Positions 25,882 through 34,992 of a stretch of DNA of 64,000 bases are shown piece by piece. The notes beneath the pieces are model-generated. The model saw only the letters and a program-made list of their open reading frames with translations. It was not told the origin of the DNA and searched no databases. How positions within the stretch are numbered: the first letter of the stretch is position 1; each line of letters opens with the position of its first letter. The translations under genes and the position numbers were made by a program. Source of the DNA: Marinobacter sp. C7 (GTDB taxonomy: Bacteria; Pseudomonadota; Gammaproteobacteria; Pseudomonadales; Oleiphilaceae); the NCBI RefSeq assembly GCF_022343555.1, contig NZ_JAKQZH010000002.1:682001-746000 (forward strand). Reading direction: 5' to 3'.

Positions 25882-27111
25882 ATGAGTGAAAACCTGAATG
25901 CCATTGTCAACGCCCGGCTGCAGGGCCGTGAGGGACTGTTTCAACTGACCATCGTCGATGGCCGGTTCCGCAGCATCCAGGCCCAGTCCGCACCCGCCGA
26001 TGCCGGTGAGAATCAGCTGGACGCCGGCGGTAATCTGGTCACGTCACCGTTCGTGGAGCCGCACATCCACCTGGACGCGGCCATGACCGCCGGCGAGCCA
26101 CGCTGGAACCAGAGCGGAACCCTGTTTGAGGGTATTGAATGCTGGTCCGAGCGCAAAGCCAGCCTGACCCGCGACGACGTGATCGGCCGGGCCGAGCAGA
26201 CGCTGAAACTGTTTGCCGATCATGGTATTCAGCATGTCCGCACCCATGTGGATGTGACCGACCCCAAGCTGACAGGCCTTAAGGCCATGCTTGAAGTGCG
26301 CGAGCGCATGGCTGAAACGGTGGATCTCCAGATCGTGGCTTTCCCGCAGGAGGGCCTCTGGTCGTTCCCCCAGGGCCGGGAATTGATGGAGGAGGCCGTG
26401 CGTCTGGGAGCCGATGTGGTTGGTGGCATTCCCCATTTCGAATTCACCCGGGATTACGGTGTGGAATCGGTGCGTTGGCTGGTGGAGCTGGCCCACAAGC
26501 ACGACCGCCTGGTCGACGTGCATTGTGACGAGATCGACGATCCCGAATCCCGCTTCCTGGAGGTTCTGGCTGCCGAAGCCCTCAGGCTCGATTATGGCTC
26601 CCGGGTCACTGCCAGCCATACCTGTGCCATGGGTTCCTATAACGACCACTACTGCAGCCGGCTGTTCCGGTTGTTGAAGAAATCCGGCCTGCGTTTCCTG
26701 TCGATGCCCACAGAGAGTCTGCACCTGCAGGGGCGATTTGACGGTTACCCAAAACGGCGTGGCCTGACCCGGGTGCCAGAATTGCTGGACGCGGGCCTGA
26801 AAGTAGCCTTCGGTCAGGACTCCATCCGGGATCCCTGGTACCCGCTGGGGAACGGCAACATGTTGCGCACCCTGGACGTCGGCCTGCACGCCTGCCACAT
26901 GCTTGGCATGGGCTGGATCGATCGGTCGCTGGAACTCATTACGGACAACGGCGCCGCAGCCCTGGATTTGAAGGAGTACGGCATCGAGGAAGGGTTGCCG
27001 GCACGCTGCGTGGTTCTTCAGGGGCGGTCCCCCTATGAGGTGTTGCTGGGGCAACTTCCGGTTATGGCCTCGGTTCGGGATGGCCGGGTGATTGTCAGCC
27101 GTCAGGGGTAA
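25882..27111 (+). CDS. codA: Cytosine deaminase CodA
   Basis: A 409-residue amidohydrolase that converts cytosine to uracil and ammonia in the cytoplasm. Metal ligands His61 and His63 sit in FVEPHIHLD, matching E. coli numbering. Substrate Gln is in AFPQEGLWS, His and Glu in VDVHCDEIDD, His in TASHTCAMG and the catalytic Asp in VAFGQDSIRDPW. It is the third gene of the codB-regulator-codA operon. Confidence 0.93.
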   Translation: MSENLNAIVNARLQGREGLFQLTIVDGRFRSIQAQSAPADAGENQLDAGGNLVTSPFVEPHIHLDAAMTAGEPRWNQSGTLFEGIECWSERKASLTRDDVIGRAEQTLKLFADHGIQHVRTHVDVTDPKLTGLKAMLEVRERMAETVDLQIVAFPQEGLWSFPQGRELMEEAVRLGADVVGGIPHFEFTRDYGVESVRWLVELAHKHDRLVDVHCDEIDDPESRFLEVLAAEALRLDYGSRVTASHTCAMGSYNDHYCSRLFRLLKKSGLRFLSMPTESLHLQGRFDGYPKRRGLTRVPELLDAGLKVAFGQDSIRDPWYPLGNGNMLRTLDVGLHACHMLGMGWIDRSLELITDNGAAALDLKEYGIEEGLPARCVVLQGRSPYEVLLGQLPVMASVRDGRVIVSRQG

Positions 27112-27187
27112 CGGCCATTCTCACATCCGCTATTTCCAGGGATTGTCATGGTAAAGTGTTGGCTTTCTTGCGGCAGGAAATTACACC

Positions 27188-28153
27188 ATGACCCTCAAAG
27201 TGTTGATGATCGGTGCCGGCGGGATCGGCGCCTATTATGCGGCCCGGCTCGCCAAGGCAGGCCATGACGTTGTGCTCACGGCCCGGGGCGATCACCTGAC
27301 GGCCCTGCAAAATGCGGGGCTTCAGGTAGATTATGAGGGCGAGAGGCTCGACTGCCAGTTACCGTCGGTCGACCACCCAACACTGGTGCAGAATTATCAG
27401 CCGGATGACTTTGATCTGGTTGCGGTTGCCTTGAAATCGACCGCGACCGGACCGGTGATGGAGGAGCTAGGCGACTGGCTGCGGGCCGGATCCGTGCCGG
27501 TGCTTTCACTGCAAAACGGTGTGGACAACGAACCAATGATTGCCGATGTGGTCGGGGAAAACCGGGTGCTGGGTGGTCTGGCTGTGCGCATCGGGGGGCA
27601 TATCGTCGAGCCCGGAAAGGTGTTTGCCGAGGGAGTTGCCCAGATTGTTATGGGAGCCTGGCCGCAGGCAGGCGCGCCGGATGATACCCGGTTGCCGCTG
27701 CTTGATCGGCTTGAGGGTGCCTTCAACGAAGCAGGGATACCGACCACCGTCACCGACGACATCCGCTACGAGCTCTGGCGCAAGCTGGTCATCAACAACG
27801 GCGTCAATCCGCTATCCGCGTTAACGGGGCTCGACACCCGCAGCCTGACCCACCACCCGGAATTCGGCAAGATCGTCTACGGCATGATGTCGGAGACGGT
27901 GGAGGCTTCAAAGGCAGATGGGGCAAACCTTGGTCAGAAGGATCTGGACGAGATGTTCGACCTGATCAGCAACTTCAATGCGATCAAGACTTCCATGCTG
28001 GTGGACAAGGAAAAGGGCAGGCCGCTTGAGTTGGACAGCATCGCCGGGGCGGTGCTCCGGCGATGCGAACGTCTGGATGTTTCTGCACCCTACACCCAAA
28101 CAGTGAATGCTTTACTGCAATTTCAGGAAAGCCGCGGTCACTCGGTCCCGTAA
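27188..28153 (+). CDS. panE: 2-dehydropantoate 2-reductase (ketopantoate reductase)
   Basis: A 321-residue NADPH enzyme of coenzyme A synthesis. The Rossmann motif GAGGIGAYYAARLAKAGHDV is at residues 8-27. The conserved LQNGVDNE loop, the catalytic Lys in LWRKLVINNGVNPLSALTG and the acid in LELDSIAGAVLRR are all present. The 3' end overlaps the convergent small membrane gene by 16 bases. Paralogs of PanE with other substrates exist, so pantoate synthesis is likely but not certain. Confidence 0.85.
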   Translation: MTLKVLMIGAGGIGAYYAARLAKAGHDVVLTARGDHLTALQNAGLQVDYEGERLDCQLPSVDHPTLVQNYQPDDFDLVAVALKSTATGPVMEELGDWLRAGSVPVLSLQNGVDNEPMIADVVGENRVLGGLAVRIGGHIVEPGKVFAEGVAQIVMGAWPQAGAPDDTRLPLLDRLEGAFNEAGIPTTVTDDIRYELWRKLVINNGVNPLSALTGLDTRSLTHHPEFGKIVYGMMSETVEASKADGANLGQKDLDEMFDLISNFNAIKTSMLVDKEKGRPLELDSIAGAVLRRCERLDVSAPYTQTVNALLQFQESRGHSVP

Positions 28154-28470
28154 CGGTCCTCGGACCAGTCCATCAGGCTGCGTTTCTGCAGCTGGGTAAG
28201 CAGGCTGTTGATGCCCGCCAGCATCAGGAACACGAAAATGCCGAAAGGCACCAGGGCGTGAATCTCGGGGTTTGGCGCCGCGGTGGCGGGCACCAGGATC
28301 AGGCCGATGCCGTTACGCAGCAGCCGGATACCGAGAATGCTGTAATGAAATCCCGGCTGCAGAGTGTTGGCCGGGCCCACCAGTGTGCGTCCCAGCACAG
28401 GTAACAGGTGTACGGTGTTAAATAGAAGAACAACAAAGATAAGTGTCTGGGCTACTTGTAAAAATGTCAT
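28138..28470 (-). CDS. Small membrane protein of unknown function
   Basis: A 110-residue protein with about three hydrophobic helices: VAQTLIFVVLLFNTVHLLPV, LRNGIGLILVPATAA and LVPFGIFVFLMLAGINSLLT, then a polar tail. I do not recognise a family. ATG 28470 is the first ATG; a TTG 12 codons upstream is possible. It faces panE and overlaps its 3' end by 16 bases. Confidence 0.65.
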   Translation of the reverse strand: MTFLQVAQTLIFVVLLFNTVHLLPVLGRTLVGPANTLQPGFHYSILGIRLLRNGIGLILVPATAAPNPEIHALVPFGIFVFLMLAGINSLLTQLQKRSLMDWSEDRYGTE

Positions 28471-28571
28471 GGTACTGAGCGGAAAAGTAAGGATTTCGGG
28501 ACACAAAACGGTCGGGGATTATCGCCGATTGGCGTTTTTTTATCCAGTGCGTGGCGGCTCTGGTGGGGGAA

Positions 28572-28606
28572 GGTAACCTGGCCCCGCTGGCGAGGGCCAG
28601 GTTACC
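28572..28606 (-). terminator. Strong hairpin ending the alginate operon
   Basis: GGTAACCTGGCC (28572-28583) pairs perfectly with GGCCAGGTTACC (28595-28606) around an 11-base loop, 6 bases after the last alginate gene. On the minus strand only TT then a C-run follows, so termination efficiency is uncertain, but the 12-bp stem is striking. Confidence 0.75.
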
Positions 28607-28611
28607 CGGAT

Positions 28612-30003
28612 TCAGATGGCGACGCTGATCTGGGCGTCCTTCCGCGTCTGGCCATCGAGTTCTTCGATGTCATCGAGCAGGGAACGGGTAAAGGATTTCA
28701 TCAGTTCGATATCACCCCGGCTCTCCACGTTCAGCCGGATCACGGGTTCGGTGTTGGACATGCGCAGATTGAAGCGCCAACGCTGGAATTCCATGCTCAG
28801 GCCATCGGTGTGCGTTACCGACAGGGCCTCTTCCAGATAGCGGCGCTCGATGGCCTGCAGGATGCTCTCCGGGTCTTTTACCGTGCGGTTGATCTCCCCG
28901 CTGGCGGGGAAGGCCTCGATGCGGGCATCGATCAGTGACGACAATGACACCCCTGACTGACAGAGTCGTTCGGCCACCAGCAACCACGGGATCATGCCAC
29001 TGTCGCAGTAGGCGAAGTCCCGGAAATAATGGTGGGCACTCATTTCGCCACCGTAGATCGCGTCCTCTTCCCGCATCCGCTGTTTGATGAACGCATGACC
29101 GGTCTTGCTTTCGATGGGCTCTCCACCCGCTTTTTCAACGAGTTCGCGGGTATTCCAGGTCAGGCGCGGGTCATGGATCACCTTACCGCTGCCGGTCTTG
29201 CCCAGGAACTGGTCTGCCAGCAGGCCGACGATGTAATAGCCCTCGATGAACCGGCCCTTCTCATCAAAGAAAAAGCAGCGATCAAAATCACCGTCCCAGG
29301 CGATGCCCATGGCTGCATTGCTGGCAGTGACGGCCATGGAGGTGGGTGTCCGGTTTTCCGGGAGCAGCGGGTTCGGAACGCCGTTGGGAAAGTTACCATC
29401 GGGTGCATGGTGAACACGATGGAACTGGAAGGGCAGATGCGGTTCGAGAGCATCGATGACCTCTCCAGCGCCGCCATTGCCGGGGTTCACAACGATGTTC
29501 AGCGGCGTCAGGGTATCCCTGTCGATGTAGCCGAGAAGGTGTTCGATGTAGGGTTTCATGGCGTCGATGTGGAAAAGCTCCCCCATTTGGCGGGCGGCCT
29601 TGCCCAGGGGTTCCCGGCAGCCTTCCCGGATGGCCAGTAGTCCGTTGGTGGAGCTGATCGGGCGGGCATCCGGGCCGACCATCTTCATGCCATTGTAGTC
29701 TTTAGGGTTATGGCTTGCGGTCACCATGATGCCGCCATCCATGCCAAAATGACTGGTCGCGAAATACACCTGCTCGGTCCCACACTGGCCAATGTCGAAC
29801 ACATTGGCGCCTGCAGCCATGAGTCCCTGGCTCAGCGCGGCGGCAATCTCCGGGCTGGACAGCCGAATGTCATAGCCGACGATCACTTTGCGGGCACCGG
29901 TGACTTCCACATAGGACCGACCGATGCGCTCGGCCAGTTCGGGATTGAGTTGCTCCGGTACTTTCCCCCGGATGTCATAGGCTTTAAAGCATTCGAAATC
30001 CAT
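28612..30003 (-). CDS. manB: Phosphomannomutase (ManB/CpsG type, AlgC role)
   Basis: A 463-residue phosphohexomutase that converts mannose-6-P to mannose-1-P, the second committed step to GDP-mannose. The active-site phosphoserine is Ser97 in VTASHNPKDYNG, the Mg-binding loop is DGDFDRCFFFD, and sugar and phosphate loops are GEMSAHHYFRDF and RMSNTEPVIRLN. The start CFKAYDIRGKVPEQLN and GTEQVYFATSHFGMDG is closer to E. coli CpsG than to the Pseudomonas AlgC I remember. As the last gene of the alginate operon it would do the job of AlgC, which in Pseudomonas lies elsewhere. Confidence 0.88.
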   Translation of the reverse strand: MDFECFKAYDIRGKVPEQLNPELAERIGRSYVEVTGARKVIVGYDIRLSSPEIAAALSQGLMAAGANVFDIGQCGTEQVYFATSHFGMDGGIMVTASHNPKDYNGMKMVGPDARPISSTNGLLAIREGCREPLGKAARQMGELFHIDAMKPYIEHLLGYIDRDTLTPLNIVVNPGNGGAGEVIDALEPHLPFQFHRVHHAPDGNFPNGVPNPLLPENRTPTSMAVTASNAAMGIAWDGDFDRCFFFDEKGRFIEGYYIVGLLADQFLGKTGSGKVIHDPRLTWNTRELVEKAGGEPIESKTGHAFIKQRMREEDAIYGGEMSAHHYFRDFAYCDSGMIPWLLVAERLCQSGVSLSSLIDARIEAFPASGEINRTVKDPESILQAIERRYLEEALSVTHTDGLSMEFQRWRFNLRMSNTEPVIRLNVESRGDIELMKSFTRSLLDDIEELDGQTRKDAQISVAI

Positions 30004-30031
30004 GATCAGTCTCCTCTGAAATTCTGGGAAT

Positions 30032-30059
30032 AACGCCCGCCACCAGGGGAGCGGGCGTT
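30032..30059 (-). promoter_or_regulatory. Intercistronic hairpin between algA and manB
   Basis: AACGCCCGC (30032-30040) pairs perfectly with GCGGGCGTT (30051-30059) around a 10-base loop in the 60-base gap between algA and manB. No T-run follows, so it may stabilise or attenuate the transcript rather than end it. Confidence 0.6.
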
Positions 30060-30063
30060 GGCA

Positions 30064-31542
30064 TCAGGCCCGGTCCATCATCACCGGGATTGCTTCTTCT
30101 TCCGGTTCGCTTTGGTCCGGCTCCGCCTCCTCCGGCGTCCGCCCGTACTGGTCATCGAGGCGCTCAATATCGTCTTCGCCCAGATAGGCGCCGGACTGGA
30201 CCTCGATCAGTTCCAGGGGAATCTTGCCGGGATTGAACAGGCGATGGACCGAACCGATGGGTATGTAGGTGGACTCGTTCTCCGAGAGCAGGAAGGTTTC
30301 CTCGTCCCGGGTCACTTCCGCGGTGCCGCGAACGATGATCCAGTGTTCGGCCCGGTGGTGGTGCTTCTGCAGGGAGAGCTTTTCGCCGGGTTTGACAGTG
30401 ATCCGTTTGACCTGGAACCGGTTACCGTTGTCGATACTGTCGTAGCTGCCCCAGGGCCGGAACACCTCGCGGTGAACTTCGGTTTCCGATCTTGCCTCGG
30501 ACTTGAGCTCATTGACGACGTGTTTGACGTCCTGAACGCGATCACGGCGGGCGACCATCAGGGCGTCCTTGGTGTCCACGACAACCAGATCCTCCACGCC
30601 GACCATGGCCACCAGTTTATCGGGGGCATGGACCAGGCAACCGGAGGTCTCCCTCAGACAGGCGTCGCTGTAGACGGCGTTGCGCTGGTCATCCTTGTTG
30701 CTGATGTCCCAGATAGAGGACCAGGCCCCCACGTCGCTCCAGCCCGCATCCAGCGGCACCAGGGTGGCGCGGGTGGTCTTTTCCATCACCGCGTAGTCGA
30801 TGGAATCCTCGGGGCAGTGCGCGAAGATTTCGGCGGGAATCCGCTTGAAGCCCATGTCCTGCTCCAGGGATTTTGCGGCCAGCAGGACAGTGTCGTAGAT
30901 ATCGCGGCTGTGCTTTTTCAGCTCCGCCAGATAGACGTCGGCACGGAACATGAACATGCCGCTGTTCCAGTAGTAACCGCCCTCCTCAAGCAGAGCCCGG
31001 GCGGTCGCCGAATCCGGCTTTTCAATGAACTTGCGAACCGGGCGCGGCTCGTTGGGCGCCAGTTCGGGGTTGCCGGCCGCGACGTAGCCATAGCCGGTCT
31101 CCGGGCGGTCCGGCGTGATGCCGAACAGCACAAGATTACCGTCCCTGGCCGCCTTCATGCCTTCGGTTATCGCCTTGTGGAAAGGCTCGGACTGGTCAAT
31201 GGCATGGTCGGCCGGCAGGACCAGCATGATGGCTTTCGGATCGTTCCTGGCCACTTCGATGGCGGCAAGTGCCACGGCAGGCGCGGTATTGCGTCCGAAA
31301 GGCTCCAACAGGATGGAATGCGCGGTTTTGCCGATGGCGCTGAGCTGTTCCTGAACCAGGAAACGGTGGTCCTCGTTGGCAACAATCACGGGAGCCTCAA
31401 CCTCCGTTTCCGGCAGGCGGGCCAGGGTCTGCTGGAACATGCTTTGTTCGTCCAGCAGGGGAAGAAACTGCTTGGGGTAGGCCCGGCGTGACAGTGGCCA
31501 AAGCCGGGAGCCTGTGCCACCTGAGAGTATCACTGGAATCAT
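30064..31542 (-). CDS. algA: Mannose-6-P isomerase / mannose-1-P guanylyltransferase AlgA
   Basis: A 492-residue bifunctional enzyme making GDP-mannose. The nucleotidyltransferase half starts MIPVILSGGTGSRLWPLSRR and includes YPKQFLPLL and VRKFIEKPDSATA. The type II isomerase cupin half carries QKHHHRAEHWIIVRGTAEVT near residue 400. An acidic, probably flexible tail (EEAEPDQSEPEEEAIP) extends the C-terminus about ten residues beyond the usual AlgA length. AAGGAG precedes ATG 31542. It lies between algL and manB, as algA follows the end of the Pseudomonas cluster. Confidence 0.92.
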   Translation of the reverse strand: MIPVILSGGTGSRLWPLSRRAYPKQFLPLLDEQSMFQQTLARLPETEVEAPVIVANEDHRFLVQEQLSAIGKTAHSILLEPFGRNTAPAVALAAIEVARNDPKAIMLVLPADHAIDQSEPFHKAITEGMKAARDGNLVLFGITPDRPETGYGYVAAGNPELAPNEPRPVRKFIEKPDSATARALLEEGGYYWNSGMFMFRADVYLAELKKHSRDIYDTVLLAAKSLEQDMGFKRIPAEIFAHCPEDSIDYAVMEKTTRATLVPLDAGWSDVGAWSSIWDISNKDDQRNAVYSDACLRETSGCLVHAPDKLVAMVGVEDLVVVDTKDALMVARRDRVQDVKHVVNELKSEARSETEVHREVFRPWGSYDSIDNGNRFQVKRITVKPGEKLSLQKHHHRAEHWIIVRGTAEVTRDEETFLLSENESTYIPIGSVHRLFNPGKIPLELIEVQSGAYLGEDDIERLDDQYGRTPEEAEPDQSEPEEEAIPVMMDRA

Positions 31543-31620
31543 AGTCCTGCTCCTTTCCTCGCTTCTTGAATGCCCGGAGTCAGGCCCGGGCTGATTTCTG
31601 ACCTGGGCGGGTGCCATTGG

Positions 31621-32814
31621 TCAGCCGTTGGTTGTCTGTCCGTCGATGCGGAGATCGAACGGGGGGTAAGGGTCGGTTCCGTCTGGCCAGAGCGGCTCGA
31701 CACCGTACAGAAACTCGATATCGCCCCCGAGACGGGTGCTTTTCATCGGGCCGTATTCGTCCAGGAAGGACGCCATGCCCGACAGCCCCCCCCAGGTTTC
31801 CGTCCAGGGCCTCAGCCACGCCAGCCCCCAGCCGGTGTAGAGCCCTTTGGTGATCTGCTCGTGCCCGTTGATCTCGGCAATGAGACTGGGGTCCTCCAGA
31901 CCGTCCACGACGTTCTGGGCCAGCTTGAAGAATTGCTCCCGGTTTTCCCCGTAGGCCGGGGTGTCGTTTACCTCGGCGAATACCGCCAGGAGGGTCAGTG
32001 GCTGCATGGCGTAGTTCAGGTACTCCAGGGCGCGGTCCTCCCGGCTCAACTCTTTCGGGAGATAGCCGTCGGCGGTGATCTGGCCCATCGCCTCGTCGAA
32101 CTTGGCAAGTGACCAGGACCAGTCCCCGCAATTATTGGTCGCCACGGATGCGGACATGACTGCCCAGGCGGCCCAGTAGTCATGGTTGTTGACTTTGCGG
32201 GGCTCCCGATCGGTGTAGTACCCGCGCACGCCATCAACGACCCGGGAGAACCAGTCTTCGATACGCGCCATCCGGTCCTGGTCCAGGGCGGTTTCGCCGG
32301 AGGACAGTTTCACCCGAAGGTAGGCGTTGGCCGATGCGGCCAGAGCCCATTTGCGTACCGCCTGACCAACGTGGTTGATGTTCTCTGGCAGCAGGGCGTC
32401 CGCATTTGCCCACTCCTCCAGGTTGGCCAGCACGCAGTCCCGTGCCGCAGGGCCATCGCCGTCCACCTGATAGTCATCGGCGGCGGCAATCAGCTCTTTT
32501 TCGAAAGTACGGATCTTTTCCGACGCAGCCAGATACTCCTGGTAGGCGGCCTCGTTCAGTTCATTGCGGGCGCTGTCGCTGCCCTCGTACTTGCTGGTGA
32601 AATCCATGTCGCCGGTGTGTGGCGGTACCATCTCGCAGTTGTAGCTACCGCTGTCCCGGGGCTCGGGGATCTGGTAGTAGCCGAGAGGTGCCCTGAGTCC
32701 TTCGGTCGGGCACTCCGCGGCATTGAGGACGGGGGTGCCGATCAGGCCCAGCACCGTTGCTGGTATCAAGGCGCGCCAGGCTCTGGGTAGTTGTCTCGGA
32801 TCTTCCGTGCTCAT
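31621..32814 (-). CDS. algL: Alginate lyase AlgL (polysaccharide lyase family 5)
   Basis: A 397-residue periplasmic lyase with a long signal region ending near NAAECP (residue 35). The catalytic His is His211 in VNNHDYWAAWAVM and the catalytic Tyr is Tyr265 in RALEYLNYAMQ. It cleaves alginate that fails to leave the periplasm. AGGAG lies 9 bases before ATG 32814. It follows algX, as in Pseudomonas, but the algX-algL pair here comes after algF instead of before algI. Confidence 0.92.
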   Translation of the reverse strand: MSTEDPRQLPRAWRALIPATVLGLIGTPVLNAAECPTEGLRAPLGYYQIPEPRDSGSYNCEMVPPHTGDMDFTSKYEGSDSARNELNEAAYQEYLAASEKIRTFEKELIAAADDYQVDGDGPAARDCVLANLEEWANADALLPENINHVGQAVRKWALAASANAYLRVKLSSGETALDQDRMARIEDWFSRVVDGVRGYYTDREPRKVNNHDYWAAWAVMSASVATNNCGDWSWSLAKFDEAMGQITADGYLPKELSREDRALEYLNYAMQPLTLLAVFAEVNDTPAYGENREQFFKLAQNVVDGLEDPSLIAEINGHEQITKGLYTGWGLAWLRPWTETWGGLSGMASFLDEYGPMKSTRLGGDIEFLYGVEPLWPDGTDPYPPFDLRIDGQTTNG

Positions 32815-32847
32815 AACGCAACACTCCTGTCACTGTGGGTGTACTGT

Positions 32848-34293
32848 TTAAATGTCCTGACGGCGGCAGACCTTGGCGGTGACCGTCAGGTCCTCGGTGA
32901 CCTGTTCGGGCTCGAGCTTCAGGTCGAGAGACATGAACAGCTCGTCGTTCCAGCTCTCGCCGGTGGGCAACTCGAACATGAAACGTCCCGTGGTCTCGAC
33001 CCGGGAACCGTACTCCAGGTCGATCCGGTCCTTGCGACCGAACACGAACCAGATGAAAGCATCGACTTCCTTGACTTTCGGATCGCTGAACTGGAGTTCA
33101 ATGAGGTATTCATCGCTCGGCAGTTCCAGGAATTCACCGCCGCCGTTGAACAGCACTTCCGTGGTTCCGGCGGAGACTCTGGCGGTGTTCTGCAACACCG
33201 GCTTACTGCCGTTGCAGCCATCGGTCACCATGGGAACCACCTGGCGGTAGAACTCCACGCTGTCGACCGTGTGGTAGGCCGGCAATTCCCAGATCAGGAT
33301 CTTTGGTGGCGATTGCCGGAAGTTGTCGGACATCAGGTACTCGAATATGGAGCCGTCGTAGCTGCCTCCGGCAACCGCGACGTTCAGGATTTCAACGCCG
33401 AGGTATTCCTGCAGGTAACCGGCAAAGTTGTAGTCCTGGGCGCCCTTGCTGTTACTGGTGCCCACCAGGGTGATGGGTGGCAGCGTGTCATCGCCGAACA
33501 GGGCGCTGGCCTCGGACGATTCCAGAGTGCCGGCGGCCTGGGTCCGGAACTCGTCCACATACTGGGTCGGCCAGGTCTGGCCACAGATCCTGCGTGCGGC
33601 ATCCTGAAGGGAGCCGTTCTTGCGGATCAGGCCGGTACGGCGCGTCTCGAAGCTCTGTTTGGACAAAGATTCGTAGGCCGGCATCTGCTTGATCCGCTCG
33701 GCTACCAGTTTCGCCGTGCGCCTGGCACCGTAGGGTGTCCAATGGTGGTCGCGCTTGAAGTAGTAGGCCTGCTCACGGTCCTTTTCCCGGAGCAGCGGGC
33801 TGAGGTCGGGAACGACCAGGCCTGCGGACCGGAAACGCTCCAGTGCGCCGACGTAGTTGGTCCGCGCATAGGGCCAGGAGAAAGACACCGGCATATACTC
33901 GGGGAGCTTGTCCGGATGGACCAGGCCCTTGGTGGGCTGGAACACCATGACCAGCTCCGTGCCGGTGGTCTGTTTCAGGTGACGGGCCAGCCGTCTCAGA
34001 TGGACGAGCCCTTCCGGGCTCGGACCGAATTGCTCGGGCAGCTCGGCATCCGACCGGAACAGCCAGCCGTCCTTGCCATCGACCAGAACATTGAAGTTCT
34101 TCAGGTAGCTGGTGTCGTAGGACTCAAGCCGGGAAGCTGCCGGACAGAGGTCGAGCTCTGCGTCGACCTCGTACTCCGGGAACTCTGCCGCCGACGCGTC
34201 CGGCAGGCCGAGCGCAATCCCGGCCAGTACCGTCGCCAAGAAGCACCCCGGCCAGGAGGCAAGGCGGAGAGCACGCTTGCTGATGCGGTGCAT
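32848..34293 (-). CDS. algX: Alginate O-acetyltransferase and scaffold AlgX
   Basis: A 481-residue periplasmic protein with a signal peptide ending near DASAAEFP. Its SGNH-like domain has Asp182 and His184 in FKRDHHWTPYG and the nucleophile Ser280 in LVGTSNSKGAQ, the residues needed to transfer acetyl to the polymer. A C-terminal carbohydrate-binding-like part follows. ATG 34293 is chosen because GGAGA lies 8 bases before it and a proper signal peptide follows; an upstream in-frame start touching the algF stop would spoil the signal peptide. Confidence 0.9.
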   Translation of the reverse strand: MHRISKRALRLASWPGCFLATVLAGIALGLPDASAAEFPEYEVDAELDLCPAASRLESYDTSYLKNFNVLVDGKDGWLFRSDAELPEQFGPSPEGLVHLRRLARHLKQTTGTELVMVFQPTKGLVHPDKLPEYMPVSFSWPYARTNYVGALERFRSAGLVVPDLSPLLREKDREQAYYFKRDHHWTPYGARRTAKLVAERIKQMPAYESLSKQSFETRRTGLIRKNGSLQDAARRICGQTWPTQYVDEFRTQAAGTLESSEASALFGDDTLPPITLVGTSNSKGAQDYNFAGYLQEYLGVEILNVAVAGGSYDGSIFEYLMSDNFRQSPPKILIWELPAYHTVDSVEFYRQVVPMVTDGCNGSKPVLQNTARVSAGTTEVLFNGGGEFLELPSDEYLIELQFSDPKVKEVDAFIWFVFGRKDRIDLEYGSRVETTGRFMFELPTGESWNDELFMSLDLKLEPEQVTEDLTVTAKVCRRQDI

Positions 34294-34343
34294 GAATACC
34301 GTCTCCACTTGTTTCACGGAATATCTCTTTGCCCTGTCACGGC

Positions 34344-34991
34344 TCAAATCGAGGTGTCCACCTTGTTTTCGCTGACAATCAGCCGCGGTGAGCCTTCGAC
34401 CTCAAGGATGAAGAAGCTGAAGACCTTGCCGCGCTGCAGATTGACCGGTGGTGTGGTGGCCACGGCCTGGCCATCCTCGAAGGCGCCGAGAGAAACCTTG
34501 ACCGCATTGATTTCGCGGTTCGACACATCCATGGAGTCCACCCCCTGGATGACTTCCACCTTGCCGTCGGCGGTCTTGAGCGAAATCGGCGAGTCTGGGG
34601 TCAGGTTGTAAAAAGAAATCAGTGCCTTGCGCGGGTTATTGAACTCCTCGTCCTCGAGGATCATGACCTCGCCGGAGTCCATGACCACGGCCGTGTAGAA
34701 CTGGTTCTTTGTCATGGTTACCTGGGCGGAGCGGCCTGCGACCGACAGCTTGTACCCGCCTTCCGGCAAGTAGATGTAGGGGCTTGCCTGCAAGGGCTCG
34801 ATGTCTTTGAGGGACTTCCCGCCAATGGAGGCCTCGGGCACCGTACCCTTGACGTCCGCGTTGACGACCCGGATGAAGGCAGCGCCGTCCGGCGCTTCGG
34901 CCGCATACAGGGCATCTTCACCGGCCTGGGCAGCCAGGGGAGTGAGCAGAAAAACCAGCAGCAGACTCAGGGCTTTGAATAATGGATGCAT
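34344..34991 (-). CDS. algF: Alginate O-acetyltransferase subunit AlgF
   Basis: A 215-residue periplasmic protein with signal peptide MHPLFKALSLLLVFLLTPLA ending at AQA (residue 23). It has the AlgF pattern of two beta domains: LYAAEAPDGAAFIRVVNAD, FYTAVVMDSGEVMILEDE and LISFYNLTPDSPISLKTADG. It works with AlgI, AlgJ and AlgX to acetylate mannuronate residues. Its start is 1 base from the algJ stop. Confidence 0.9.
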   Translation of the reverse strand: MHPLFKALSLLLVFLLTPLAAQAGEDALYAAEAPDGAAFIRVVNADVKGTVPEASIGGKSLKDIEPLQASPYIYLPEGGYKLSVAGRSAQVTMTKNQFYTAVVMDSGEVMILEDEEFNNPRKALISFYNLTPDSPISLKTADGKVEVIQGVDSMDVSNREINAVKVSLGAFEDGQAVATTPPVNLQRGKVFSFFILEVEGSPRLIVSENKVDTSI

Positions 34992-34992
34992 G

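Noticed and set aside
28523..28541. CGCC-GATT-GGCG followed by seven T's on the plus strand
   Set aside because: The stem is only 4 bp and no plus-strand gene ends nearby without overlap, so I do not call it a terminator.
30058..31491. A 477-codon open frame on the plus strand opposite algA
   Set aside because: It is antisense to a confident AlgA; the sequence is low-complexity and matches no family. Similar long antisense frames lie opposite algX (32791-34611), lldF (18975-21077) and algG (38055-39362).
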